DNA from: Dryas octopetala
Taxonomy: Eukaryota > Streptophyta > Magnoliopsida > Rosales > Rosaceae
Assembly (NCBI GenBank): GCA_963921425.1
Contig: OY992837.1
Span: 6,607,896 to 6,671,895, forward strand
Length of the DNA stretch: 64,000 nt
Direction of reading: 5' to 3'
Numbering within the stretch: position 1 is the stretch's first letter; each line of letters starts with the position of its first letter. Both the position numbers and the translations under genes were made by a program. Below the pieces are notes generated by a model. That model made no database searches, was not told where the DNA came from, and saw only the letters and a program-made list of their open reading frames with translations. This document shows positions 38,310-51,736 of the stretch, piece after piece.

Positions 38310-40249
38310 AACCCAATGTGAGAATAAAAGGCTGATAACAAAAAGGTGGACTATAAATACAATTTTATAAGAAATTAAAATACATATAGTAATTAAATTG
38401 GTTCTGCTGGATGAGGATCATTGTAAACCAGGTGTTTAATTATATTGTTTATTGAGAGCTATTGGTTCTAACAAACTTCTCTTAGCTAGATTATATATTG
38501 TCATCTAATTAAGAAGAGCAAATCCCTATGGCCTATATAGTATATACCAATTGAGAAGATTGGGTACACATGTACATGCATCATGCATGTACGTAAAAGT
38601 CACCCTTAATTTATTGTGGGGGATGTGATCGAATGCATGAAAACCAAGTGTGGAGGTTTTGAATTGAATGAATGTTGTTGTTGTTGCTGAGTCCACAGCC
38701 ACATTGTTTGTCATGTAGCGAGCAACAAGCATTATAGCCTTATTCGGCTTTTGACAGTTTGAAGATCAATTTCTAGCCTTTGGAAAGTTAGTTGGGAAGA
38801 GATGAGATTTGAGGACACGTGGGGGTTTTCTTCCTCATTCGATTTCCCAATCACTAAACTAAAATTCTCAGCCCCTGACTGGTAGTTGTGATTGCACCGC
38901 ACGTGCCAATTAATGCATGCATTTCATTATGTTTATTTTTAATTAAATATTGTTTTTTTTATTTGTTGATACAGGTGCCCAGTGGATTTATTCCTTGCGT
39001 ACATTATATATTTATATATATAGTTTGAGCATAATGAATATTATGCAAGAATAAATATTTATATAGTTGGCTGTGACAGTGACCTCAAACTTCACCAAAT
39101 TTTGCCTGCTTATCGATGTTGGACAGTTGCATTTTACAATGATCTAGATGAGTCACGTGCACTGCATGTGACTAGTGATCTAGCAACCCTGCAACATTCG
39201 ATGACTTTGTCATTGTAAGGTAGTTTTCATCAGCTTACAGAGCATCTCCAAGGGTGTGAGGTGCTATGTATAAAATATAAATTACTAATGCCATATTTTA
39301 GCATATACGTAATAAAAGCAACTTCAATGTATGATCATCATTTTTTTTCTCTAACTAATTATTGAAAAAAAATGTTTCAAGTTCAGATCTCTTATTTTCT
39401 AGATAAAAAAAGTATATTTCGATCATGACATACTTAAATATGATAAAAACAAAATATAAGACCTGTTTGGTAATGTTTTCGTTTTAATTTTTAGTTAAAA
39501 GAGATAGAAGGAAAATATGTGAGACAAATCAAGGAAAAAAAGAAAGGAGGAAAAAAAAAAACAATTTAAAATTATATTTAGTTTTCATTTTATGTACATT
39601 TTCTCCTATTTCCCCTTGTACTTATCACCTATCAAACGGATGATCGGCAAATGCACTCCAATGATGATGTGTCGTATTAGCAGTGGGGACTCCAACTTTC
39701 TTATGCATTGAATAATTGTCCAAAGATTCAAACCATTTTTTCAACATTAGTACTTTTCTTTAATTTAGTAAAATAATTGTTCGACAAAAGGTCAAATTTT
39801 TCTATAGGGGGAGTTGACATTTTTGTTGTTGTTATTATTACAATGAGGTTTCAATATGAACTTCTACCCTCACCCTATTCATCCTATACCACTTGAACTA
39901 AGGTACATGAACAAATCCACATATTTTTTAAATCATCAAATACTAAAATTTAACAGAAATCTTTACGTCAAATATGACATAACTTTTGACATTGTCAAGA
40001 TATGACACACACAATATTAACCCATTAAAGAACACAAAATTCAATTTCTTTTGACATTAACAGCTCATTTCACACCTATTAGAAATGCTAATTCTAGCTA
40101 TATAAATAATAATAATAATAATAATCTGAATATCTCGTAATTAATAATATAAGACAAGCCATGACAAATATATATTGTCGTCTAGAAACTTTTCTGTCCA
40201 AAAATAAAAGGGAAACATTCTATTGGTGTTTAGGACAACATTGCATGCA

Positions 40250-40252
<3 letters not shown>

Positions 40253-40305
<53 letters not shown>
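40253..40305 (+). repeat. (CT)n microsatellite
   Basis: About 26 uninterrupted CT dinucleotides. Open frames on both strands across it are artefacts of the repeat. Confidence 0.97.
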
Positions 40306-40310
<5 letters not shown>

Positions 40311-43300
40311 TTAGACATGACACCTTTTGCAGAAAACTTTAGATTGTGATAGATATACTTCTTATTGCAGAAGAATATATATTATTATTATTAATTTCTA
40401 GTTAAATTCTCAAAGGCCACGTACATTTAATTTTTAGAAAATTAAAATTAAATATTAAATTTTAATAATTTTTTAGAATAGCATGAACACCATATAATAT
40501 TTCAATTGAATTACCAAATTTAAATGTAATTTTTTAGATTATGTCACAAACATATTGGCCTCATTGATTTGGGCATTTTCATTTGAAATTTTTGTCCTTT
40601 GACTTATATCTTACGAGTGTTAGTTAAAATTTATAAGGTTTTGACAAAATTGCCCTTGAGGCTTTTATATTGTTTTAAAAGTTTGCTAATATAGTCTCAA
40701 CTTCAGATTTAGTTATAACTGTACGACACTCATAACTTTAAATTTAGTTGTGACTGAATGACAGTCACAGCTAAATTGTGAGACAGTCACAGTTAAATTG
40801 TGACTGAATTGAATTTTTATTTAGAGAAATTGTACTACAATATAGTATAAATAGATGTCAAAACAATACTTTTTCTCCAATTATAACCAACTTTGGTGTC
40901 CTAGGATGCCACTGCCACCATGGAATCATTGCAAGCTCTCATTACTCCAATTATGAACCCTTTCCCAATCCAATTCTTCCACCAATAACGCTGGCTTTCA
41001 TTTATTGAAATTAAAAGCAGGGTAGAAAGAAAAGAAAAGGAAAATAAAATAAAAAACAGAGGTCTGTTGATCAAAGAGATGGCTGTCACACAGATCATAT
41101 ATATTAGATGTCGTACAAGCTCCACATACGAGTGAAATAATAATCTTAGAGTTATTAAATTTATTTTACCAAATTAATTTGTTCATCAATAATGTGTCAA
41201 TATATATATATTAGTACATATTTTATTTGTTAGAAAATTAAATAAATTTAAATTAAGTTATATCATGTCGTTTCTGAATTGATAGTCTCTTCTTGTGTGC
41301 TTCATAAAATATTTGTGGGGGTGCAACTAACATGGGCCTAATACCCTTTAGCGCTTGGTAGAGAGCACACTCGGATGAGTAGTGTGGCCTCAGCTGGATG
41401 AGGTGATAGTTCTGACATTGGAAAACAATGCATAGTTGTAAGGTGATGAGACTCGTTGGGAGTAGTTTGTTGGCAAACCTCGAGCAACATATACATGATC
41501 GATTTAGATCACAAACACATTAAATCCGAGTGATAGTAAGGCTGGACTTGACTTGGTGAAGTCTTGGTGTGGCAATCTTATCCTCAGACAATCTCTTGAA
41601 ACATGAATAATAATATCATATTAAACAATTATTAAATTTTAAAAGTTTAAGTTATTAAAAAATGAACCAACAATGTATATCAAATTAATATATAACACGA
41701 ATAAGCATTAAAATTAAATTATTTAGAAATATAAGCTAGCTAAGATTACCAATCTAATAATAACAAGTAGTTAATTCGAGTAATAACATTTTAACCTCTA
41801 GATAAAACATGGACAGTCAAATGCAATTGGATTCATCTTAGATTCTTAATGGTCTACATATGATTTAAGGACCGAGATAGTATTTAAAATCATACAAATT
41901 TTCTGGTTTGCATTCAAAAACTCAGATTGTCATAAAATTCTTAGTGGAGCATCCGAATTTCCACTCTTTAGTGCTTTATAAATCTGTTGAACTTTGTGCA
42001 CTTAACTACTTTTACTTTCTTTCTTTCTGCAAGGCCCACGATGTTGTTGTTGTTCTTGTTGTTAGTGTTTCGTCCTTTCTTTCTTTCTGACTTTGTTTTT
42101 TAGCTGTTAGGTTTTGCTAGGTTGTTTGTTTGTAGGTGTTGGCTTGCATTTTGCACTCGTTCTCTTTTAAGATCGAGTTTGATTGATTTGGTGGAAGTGT
42201 GGAACAAACAAATTAATGTTATACATATGATATATCCTCATTTGTTAATTTCAAAAAGATTCTTAATACCACCAATGAGCAGTGAGCTGGCCTTGTAAGC
42301 TCTGCTATCTGTCTTGTTTTGCGATTTGGATTTTTTATTAATGTGGCACAGGAACAGTGCACATTCATTCCTGGTCATTCCGACCAATGAATAGAAACTT
42401 TAAGACATTCCCACATACAAGGAAGAAAAAAACAAGCAAACATCTTATTTTGTCACTCACGAGTGCTCAATTAACAACCTACTTTCCTGAAACCCCAAAA
42501 CTCACATTCCTTCAAGTTCAAGCAACCCAAAAAAGAAAAAGAAAAAGATGGACTAGGTAGCTCAAAACTATGGCAATGGCAACATGTATGAGAAAAATTC
42601 AATGGCCGTATTGCTCTGCGAGTATGCTTATGTAGGCATTTTTCCCAAACATAACATGATAAATTTCAAGCTAAGCCTTATATGTCGGGTTTATATCTTT
42701 AGTGATAGAACATTTACCACCCACATCCATATGTGGGTTCTACTTTCTTTACCCACTTCCCGAGAATTTCGCTTCAATGCTGGGACAGTTATTGTGTGAG
42801 GTCTACCCAATACTAGATGTAGAAGCACATAATAAATTGATATGAACATTATGAGTTGGGACATAAAAAAACTGGTTATTGCTGATACTTTCTTCTTGGT
42901 TGTGCTACTTCCTCCATAACGTGAGCTCTCCGAGAAGGAAGAAATATGAGGACCCCATCGAGAATGCGGTAAAAAATTCATAATACATAATAGAGGCTCG
43001 TATCTTTATGATAAATTGTCTTTATATATATATATATATGTTAAGTGAACACTGCACACCATTAATTTCCACAGATTCATGTAAATTTCTGTTCAATTGA
43101 AGAAAGAGCTTTCTAGGACTACCCCGCAGAAGGAAATGAAAAGGAATTTTGAAGATCTGATCATTGCCAGGGTCATCAAGTAAATCACACACCAAATCAA
43201 AAAGATTCTGATCGCATAAAGCTTATGGTTTCTTTTCTAAAACAAGAGATTGAAATCCGCAACAATGGAATACAGTTCAAGGTGTCTGTCTACAGTTCTC

Positions 43301-43468
43301 ACACAGTCCTACACCTCCAGTTCTCTACATGAATATTTACGTAGCACTCACTACAAGCACCTTGCTCATAAGAGTTGCAAGAATTGTACATATACATTAA
43401 CCGGTCACAAGCACAACAAACTTCCAGGCAAGGTTATGGAGAGTGTTGAATTAGCTAACTGTGGTCCA

Positions 43469-46400
43469 TTAGCTATCTGTAGTCCTGCTTGTGTTCTCGC
43501 TCACTGTCTGCCGCACAAACTGTCCCCGAACACGAGGTCGTTGTTCTGCCAGTTTCTTTCTGCTTTGATATCGAACCTGGAAAACCAACCAAAAACTAAA
43601 TTCAGTAAGGTTGGTCTTAATTTATTTTCGGTTTTTTTCTTCCTTTTTTTTTATGAATGCCGTTCAAATTTTCCAAGGGAAATCAAGCATGCAAGAAAGG
43701 AAGTATTTGAACTTACTCATTTCATATCAATGTTGCACATACAGAAGAAAGGGAAGGACTCATTTTACAAACCTTTTATGGAAAGCCAAATAGGGAGAAG
43801 AAATGTGTAGAAGTGAATGAAAAACAATAAAGAAAAGAAGGAACACCTCAATTATTCTTAAACCACTTATTAAGACCTAGCATTAGGATGCAAACAACTG
43901 AATGTTAGTTACCTTTTTCCGGAAGCATCTCTCCTTTCTTTTCCGACGAAACTTGGTCAAGGCAGCTTCTCTCTGAGTGAACTTGTTTTCATCTCCTCTA
44001 TTTCCACTCCGGCTTCCACTACCATCACCACTTCCACTTTTCCCAGCAACTCCATGATCACTTTCCATGTTTGTCCCAACATTTATTGCAGTGCTGCTTC
44101 CATTTGGCCCATTACTCCCATAGTTACTGCCCGAAGTACTTCCATTGACACTGTAATTTCCAGGATTACCTTCAACAGGCCCACCCACAACATTGGATGA
44201 TCCACAATGTGGAGCAGCTGCAGCCAATTTCTTTAAAGATAAATCATTATAGTCAGATAGCTGCTGTTGTTGCATGGTGTGGACAACGTGGTGATAGACA
44301 ACATGGTGTTGGACCTGCTGGTGATCATAATCATGATGGAGGTTCTGAATTTGGAGCTGCTTCTGTGCACCTCTTGCCTGTGCCCGTACTGTAGTTGTTG
44401 CTACACCATCAGCATTATCTGTTAAAACTTGCTGAGTAGCACTCGTAAGGTCCTTTTTCACAGGATGGAAAGCAGACGATGGATGCAAACGTTGGACTGT
44501 GGATGCTGCTTTTGACTTGCTTATAACTAAAGACTTGGAAACAGCATTAATAGTTGTGGAGCCCATATCAATGTTATTGCTGCCTCCATTTGAGCATTGA
44601 TTGGGAGGATTGTCAATTGACTGAGATCGAAGAATATCACAGAACAATTCCTTTTTGGGAACTTCTCCACTATTATCATGTGGAGAATTGCTTCCAACAT
44701 GCCCAGAAGGAGCCCGGTTAGCATTTGAGGCTGCATTGTACCTGCAAAGGAAATAATATAATATACAAATGGAAACTATATAAAAAGCTCAAGAGAATGT
44801 AAGACAACAATGATTTCCACCTTCCACCTTATCAATAGAAAATAATACTTTCCAGGCCCTTATGTTCCTCATACCTTGAAAAGGCTGAAGAGTCTGAACG
44901 TCTCAAGACATTGCGGTCATCTTGTACTGTTGTCTCAGTGTCTTTAACTCCTCTAAGTCTTTTCAAACTGAGCTCCAGGGCTGGTAGTTCATCAGTATTA
45001 TTATTGGCTTTATTGCTAATGTCTGAGGCCTTAAAATGTCTGTTAGAAGCTTCAAACTGTGTGCTGTCCATCTGGGGATCAGTGGGATTAGTGACAACAC
45101 CTGTTAGAGTAGCACCATCATACTTTAGCTTGCTGGAAGGACTCTCACAATTGAAGTTCATCTGCCCCTTATTAATTTGCTCGTCAAATTTACTGGAACC
45201 TATATCAAGCAGTTTATTCTGTCTTGTGCCAGCTGGTTTGGTTGGAAACTCATAAGGGTGCTCAAGCTGTAACTCTATATTACTGGTCATGCCTATCTCC
45301 AGATCATTTCCCATTGAAAAGTTGTCTGAAAAAAAGGAAAATGCGGCCTCACCATGAAAGTAAAATAAGTATATATACATCACACATGCACACGGCACAC
45401 GCATGTCTGCATATTAGGAAATTACATAAAAGTATTTGAATTTAGCACAAACAGAACCACACAGGTTTAGATAATTTCAGGGATGGGATACCATGTTGTC
45501 CCTTCTCTTGTTGGCACTCCCTTGTTGCAGTTGCAGGAACCAATTTATTACCAAATGTTTCAGCGGTTGAGTGAACTACTTGGGCACAAGTACTATCAGG
45601 ACACTCAGCTAAATGATGCCATGAAAATACTTTTCGTGGACTGTCAACTTCTATAGCTTGTTTTGTCCAAGAACTCTGGAAATGAAACAATGAGACTACA
45701 TTATACATATCTATGAGTCTAGGTCATTTTATGAATTTATTTTCTTATTTTTTTCCTTTAAGGAGATGAGCATTTATTTGATTTTGGCATACTGTAACAA
45801 AAAGTGTATCAATTAAACCCAAGTGTTATTTCATAATTACTTGGGTAGATCTGCAAATGCTTTTGATTGCCCAGACACAGATTCAGGTAATGTGCATAAT
45901 CGATAATCTGATACTATCTCTACATGAGCATACGTAAGTGCATCCATGCATATATTGGAATTTGGTAACAGCTAGAGGGGAAAAACAATACAACTCTCAA
46001 GATGATTGGTGGTTGGCTATATATTCTCTGTAATAGGTTCACCACAAGATCTAAAGTTCAGGTTTAGTTCTGCCCCTAATGGTGCTTCTATATACATATA
46101 ATATGTATATATGTGTACATACATATCTTGATCCATCAAAAAGAAAAATGTGTATTTACATATCTTGGTCAGTTAATCAGTGCCTGTATATGCAAAAACG
46201 TATGTACATTGTGGTGGATATATCCAGGTTATTAAGATAACAGAAATAAGCATGTAATATTTTTTTTTTCCATCAGTAATATTTAATACTATGTCAAACA
46301 TATGCTCTATAGCAAAAGAATGGGCTAATCCTTGAATTGATTAACAACACTTGCTCCTTTACTGGTTGAGGACCCATTCGCAATTTGAAAGACACGAGAC

Positions 46401-48492
46401 TTGAAACTTCCGTAGATTATCCATTGGCTATGTTTAGAGGTTGACTTAACTAGATGCAAGAATAGTAATCGGTACTTTCAAGGTTTTGTAATAATTAAGT
46501 ATGGACTTTTACGAGTTAAGAGGCAAAACAAGCTAAAGGCCATTACAAGTGATCTTACAAGCTAATAAACCCTTCATCACTTCCTTAAAACCTAAAATCA
46601 CAGATCACAAATGCAATTAAAAAGGATTGATTCATATGCCATTCACAGGATCAGCATCATCAATCCATCTAGTAAGTGAAGATAATATCACAGCTGCAAA
46701 ACCAGAGTAGTAAATGCACAGATCTGAAAGGAAGTAAAGCTGCAAAGTACGAGCTTAATCTTTTGAGAAGAATATATTTTCTGCCCTTCTCCAAACTAAT
46801 GTGATATTTTTTTAATTAATTAATAGGTATGCACCATCCAAGATCTTGTTATTATATAATAACTGCCGTACCTGCGTGCCACTCCCATTGTCACTTCCAC
46901 CTCCAACATTCAAACCCATGCTCCCATTATCTTCCTCATCATTGCTTCCGCTGTTGTTCTCAGACTTATCAACACTTTTTGATCTTACCGACTTTTGAGT
47001 CTGTGTGCCACTTTCACTTCCAGTTCCACTAGCACTAGACTGAGAGAAAAACTAGATAATAGTCATAAAAAAATAAAAAAAAAACAAAAAAAAAACAATG
47101 TATTAACCATTAATGAGAATAATACAATAATGTATGTATTAACCATTGAGAAACCATATTTAATATCACAGTAACTCACACTATGGCATCTCCTCCAAAC
47201 GTGCTGCCAGAGGTTCTTAAGCTCATTCTTTCGTATGGGCTTCACTAAAAAGTCAACAGCACCCTTTGACAAACACTTAAAGACGACACCCATTGAATCA
47301 TGAGATGACATCACTGCACACAATTCCCATCAGAGGGCATAGTTAAACATTGTTACTTGCTAAGCTGTCATAACAGAGCATTGCTACTCAGTACAACTGT
47401 TAATGATGGGTATGTGAAAAAACTTACTAATCACAGGAACATTTTTCCGTGTCTTATGGCTCATAATCTTACATAAAAGACCAATGCCTGATAAGCATGG
47501 CAGGACTACCTCAGTCAATACCAGATCAACATGATTAGTCAAATCTTCAAGAATCTTCCAGGCTTGTAATCCATTTGCTGCTTCTATCACTGAAAATACA
47601 AAGATTAGTTTTATAATAATCAAGGATCAATCCTGGATTTAACAAATGAAACAAAAAGAAAAAAAGAAGCAAGTGCTATACACGCACCAAGTAGATATAT
47701 AATGTGTGCAAGTGCGTGTGAAATTCAAAGAGACACTTGGATGCAAATATAAGATAGTAGTAATTTGATGTAAGGACAGAAAGCTTTGCCAACTTTATTA
47801 TTTTTCCAAATGTAACAACATAATATGCAAATTACAATATGCATAATATTATTACAAGTTGGTTTATGCATGATTTTGAAAATATTGAATAGAATGATCT
47901 AGGTATTCTGTTTTCTTGTTTTTTTTTTTTTTTGTTTGGGTACAAGTTGGTTTCTATTTCTGGAAGTTTAAACAGGAATTTTAATTCCAGATCAGTTTCA
48001 AGGCTATAACAAAGTCAAATGGGAATGTAAGCCAGGAGAATTCGCTCTGGTTTGAACTCATCTTGTAATGGTTGAGGTCTTGAAAAATTAGTTGGGTATC
48101 GAGATTTTGCTCATGGTCATACATATGAAGCATTTGGTGTTTCAGAAGCAAAGTCACTACTAACCTTCATAACTGCAATTATGAAGCAGTGCAGTCACAA
48201 CATGGCGAGTAGAATCATCATACTCCACCAGCAAAACCTTGAGAGATCTAACATGTAGAAACCTCTCCCAGCGAACCGATGACCCTAGAGGCGGTTGCAT
48301 AACAACCTGGGATTGAACAGCCCCTCCTTGCCCACCTTTTACATCTTCGGCTGTTCCATTGTTTTTCACCTCATCTTCCTTGACTAACCTCTGTTCCCTA
48401 TCCACCACTCCATCCTTAACCCTCTTCTTCTCATCCCACGAACGGTGATTCAGCTGCAGTAGTTGTTTGTCCTCATCACTAACAACACTCAT
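43469..48492 (-). CDS. PRR7: Pseudo-response regulator, PRR7-like circadian clock protein
   Basis: Eight coding exons: 48492-48165, 47589-47428, 47313-47180, 47039-46872, 45675-45492, 45325-44875, 44741-43913, 43576-43469; 787 residues, all phases consistent. The N-terminal pseudo-receiver domain (about 75-190) runs from [13 protein letters not shown] through [15 protein letters not shown] to [19 protein letters not shown]. The phosphoacceptor Asp is replaced by Glu136, the PRR hallmark, so it is not phosphorylated as a true response regulator. A long Ser/Asn/Gly-rich middle follows. The C-terminal CCT domain (733 to about 775) is [20 protein letters not shown] plus [18 protein letters not shown] across the last intron. 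PRR7 represses CCA1/LHY in the nucleus through the day. The family usually has VENDD where this has VEYDD. A spliced uORF precedes the start. Confidence 0.94.
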
Positions 48493-49207
48493 CGGAACAC
48501 TCCCTGTCAATCAGACAAAAGACTAATAATAGTAAAGACGGCCCAAGTTCACGAAAAATCCTCTTGAATCGGCTAAAAGAATAGCGCATAGCGTAGTCCT
48601 CGAAAACCAAACCTCTGCAACTACAAACCTTTCTCAGCCTAATACAAAGTGTATTAACCGAGTACAACGCGATGCCAAAAGCAAATCCATAACTGATACA
48701 AGTGATGCCAAATTTAGGCCGAATTGTTGTCAACTAGCTAAAAATGGCTTGAAACCCAACAAATTGCAAACACCCTGTAAGACCAGAGCATTATGTCAGA
48801 CAAAGAATCCGCGCTAAAACATTGACATCAATTCTTCCTTCAAAGAAAACTTGCTTCCCCAGAAATAAAATTACCATTATGCAGAAAATATAAAACATTT
48901 CCAAAAAGATTGTTATTCCAAATCCCAAGTTAAGCAAGAGCATAGGTTGATAGCTTTGCAACATTACACACAAATTTATCCAAACGAATAATTGAAATAT
49001 GTACAAAATTAACAGTAAAGCATAAGTTAGATTACAAAACATGCCACAAACCATTCTTCAACAGCTAAAAATGATTTAGAATTATTCAAATGAGCTTGCA
49101 ATTATAGAAATCAAAGTAGACAAACAAAAATTCCAAATAAACACAGTAGTATAAAATCAAACAAATAACATGAAAGAAATCACCTGCAGAGCTTCATCAA
49201 CCGCCAT
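48490..49207 (-). promoter_or_regulatory. Spliced uORF in the PRR7 leader that overlaps the main start
   Basis: A leader exon ends at 49184 (CTGCAG, donor GTGATT) and joins the exon starting at 48503. Across that junction an upstream ATG at 49207 reads MAVDEALQGVFR and stops at TGA, with the stop sharing bases with the main start (ATGA at 48492-48489). This geometry would make PRR7 translation depend on leaky scanning or termination-reinitiation. It rests on the predicted splice. Confidence 0.55.
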
Positions 49208-49558
49208 AACTGACCTAGATCCGGCGGTAAGTTACCAAGAAAAACATTGTACTAAAAAAATCGTACTTCCAAAAAAGATTAATTTTCACGTCTCAGTTTC
49301 GATCTTCAATAAAAATCTTAATTTATATTTTTTTGAGATTTTTTTGTTCTTTTTGGATTTTGATTCTTGCTTGACTGGACCGAGAAAACGTTCACTAAAA
49401 CAGTTATAAGACAGATAATCGGCGATGCTTTCGTTGAGGGAAGTAATGGAAGGAGGAAAAAGATGTGAGATATGAGATGAATCCAACGCTGCTGACGTGG
49501 GGAAATGGAGGGTGTGGATTTAGTTTAATTAGAACGTTCCAGAACGCCACGTCGGATG

Positions 49559-49566
49559 AGATATTT
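49559..49566 (-). promoter_or_regulatory. Evening-element-like site upstream of PRR7
   Basis: AAATATCT on the minus strand, about 350 bases upstream of the uORF start. It lacks one A of the full evening element. An ACGT core (CCACGTCG at 49548-49555) lies beside it. Confidence 0.4.
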
Positions 49567-49677
49567 ACAACTCGACAACAACTTGGGCCCGGGGATTGCT
49601 GAGCTGGACGAAATCTAAAGCAGTGAGCTCAGGGACTCGCTTGGGCTCTCTGGAGATCTTGGAGATCTGGTTGGCGA

Positions 49678-49683
49678 CACGTG
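49678..49683. promoter_or_regulatory. G-box upstream of PRR7
   Basis: A perfect palindromic CACGTG within GACACGTGGTGG, about 470 bases upstream of the uORF start. G-boxes bind bHLH/PIF and bZIP/HY5 factors and commonly occur in clock and light-regulated promoters. Confidence 0.5.
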
Positions 49684-49882
49684 GTGGTGTTGGATGGCGG
49701 GTACGGGGAGGAGAAATGTCGTTGTCGCGGATCAACTACTCGCCCGGCTTTCCACTATTTGGTTGGGTATTGATTGAAGAGGCGGTGGTGACGTGTTGAA
49801 GTTTTTTTTGCGAATTGACAATAGTATCCTTTCACATGCTATTGGAAACTTGGTTTCATTTGCCGTCGCATGTCATTTTGGT

Positions 49883-49902
49883 AAATATCTCATAAAATAT
49901 CT
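49883..49902 (+). promoter_or_regulatory. Evening element pair upstream of PRR7
   Basis: AAATATCT at 49883-49890 is followed by a full evening element AAAATATCT at 49894-49902. CCA1/LHY/RVE proteins bind this motif, and PRR7 is a known CCA1/LHY/RVE target in Arabidopsis. Position, about 690 bases upstream of the uORF start, is plausible for a promoter element. Confidence 0.5.
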
Positions 49903-50945
49903 AAGTGAGTGCGGATTGGGTGTTGCAAGTTTGCAACTTGCAAGGAACCCCTAAAACCGGTTTAAGATTTTTTTAGGTTTCTAAAGTTTTAACGTGATTA
50001 GATAATACGACTCGAATCTAACACAAATCTTAATTATCATATAATATGTTACTATCAAATTAGTCACAATTACGATAACTCAATTTAGACAACAACAAAC
50101 TTATTTACAAATATTATATAGAGAATATGAGAATAAATTATCTATTTCTGTTATAGGGACATGTATTATCATAATCAGAGAGAAAGAAAAAGAATAAAAG
50201 TAAGAGAGAGATACTAATAAATAATAGAATGATACTACATGTCCTTATGTCATTGAGACATGTAAGTTCCTCTTTAGAGAGGATAATTAGTTTTCCCCAT
50301 TTCTTAACATGCGTTATATTTTCATAATTTTGCTAGTAATGAGATTAAGTAGATTTTTATTTTAGGAATAATGTAATGTAGAAGTCATGATTAAATTTAC
50401 ACTAAAAGCTACTTACAGGTTAACCACCCACTCTATAATTGTTGTTTTTAAATTTTCGATTTTGGATTGCATTTTGCTCTATTTTACTACCCCGTACAAA
50501 CAGCGCGAGAGTTCACAATGCAATTAACTGTTTTAAAGCTGGTTCTATGAAATTATTTAAAAGACTACTTAAGTAAAAGAAAAATAAACATTGAGAGGAG
50601 CTACCAAATTATCTCTATCAAAAAAAGCAATTAGCAATGGTTAGAGTTAAGGGAAATGTGGAAATATTATTAAGTGGATTCAGTAATAATATTTCTTTTG
50701 GCCGTCTACTGCTCACACTCTAAATTTAATATATTATTATTTTATAATACACATAATGAGTATGGGATGCTAAACTGAAATTTGAATAGCATTGCCCTTC
50801 TTTTAAAAGGAAAATTTTGAGACGAGAAAAGCATATTAATGTGAAGCAAAGTTTAGGCAAAAGTTAGGATCAAGTCTAAATCAAAGTAAATCTAAAGTCT
50901 ACTCCAAATGCTCAATGTAAAATATATATATATATATATATAGAG

Positions 50946-51736
50946 GAGTGCTTTAAAACTAACTGGTTAGCAAGTTAATACGAAACTAACCATGTTTTTG
51001 GAATCATCACATAATTAATCTCATAATCTGAACCGTCAATTATTTAGGTCATACTTCAAAGATCATCATTGCAAAAAATCAACTAAATTGGAAATTATTT
51101 AGTCATCTAATTGAGATCAAATAAATAGACGATCAGTGTTTTCGATAAAAGTATATAAATAGTTGTTGTTATAATCAAATGACTAAATGACTTCTGTTTT
51201 TAGAAATTTTTTACAAGGATGATCTTTGAAGTAGGGCTTAAAAAATAGACGGTTCGGATTTTGAGATTACATTGTGCGGTGGGCTCAACAAGGTAGTTAG
51301 CTTTATATTAACTTACTAACCAGTTAGTTTTAGAGCATTATTGTGTATATATAAAAAACTAATTGGTTAGTAAGTTAATACAAAGCTAATCTCTATATTG
51401 GGCCCACTTCACAATATAATCTCAAAATTTGAACCGTCTATTTTTTAGGTCCTACGTCAAAGATCATTTTTATAAAAAAATCTCCAAAATCGGAAGTCAT
51501 TTAGCCATTTGATTATAATAATAACTATTTATATACTTTTATCGAAAATATTGATCGTCTATTTATTTGATCTCAATTAGATGACTGTATGATTTTCAAT
51601 TTAGTTAATTTTTTGCAATGATGATCTTTGATGTTGGGCCTAAATAATTGATGGCTCAGATTATGAGATTAGTTATGTAATGGGCTCAAAAGAATGGTTT
51701 GTTTCGTATTAACTTGCTAACTGGTTTTAGAGCAAC
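50946..51736. mobile_element. Two adjacent inverted foldback MITEs
   Basis: Element 1 (about 50946-51343) begins CTTTAAAACTAACTGGTTAG and ends with its inverted form (CTAACCAGTTAGTTTTAGAG). Its halves are themselves complementary through phrases such as ACTTCAAAGATCATC and GATGATCTTTGAAGT, so each element is a hairpin. Element 2 (about 51352-51736) is the same sequence in reverse orientation. The result is four similar arms of about 190 bases in alternating orientation, and one palindrome of about 790 bases. No transposase is present. Confidence 0.85.

Larger units (their letters stand above)
35971..43468. other. Gene-poor region between WRKY44 and PRR7
   Basis: In 7.5 kb I found no supported exon on either strand. 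It includes the presumed WRKY44 promoter (G-box CACGTG at 36375-36380 and a poly-A/T run near 36042-36061), a 19-bp tandem repeat at 38254-38309, a long CT microsatellite at 40253-40305, and AT-rich sequence with short inverted repeats. 41330-41600 is less AT-rich and looks like an old repeat or gene relic, but no protein match was recognised. The last 250 bases are the PRR7 3' flank. Confidence 0.5.

Noticed and set aside
40141..40349. Open frames with Arg-Glu or Leu-Ser repeats
   Set aside because: Both strands simply translate the CT microsatellite.
43250..43810. 186-codon plus-strand open frame at the PRR7 3' end
   Set aside because: Antisense to the last PRR7 exon and 3' UTR; the PRR7 CCT coding on the minus strand explains the sequence.
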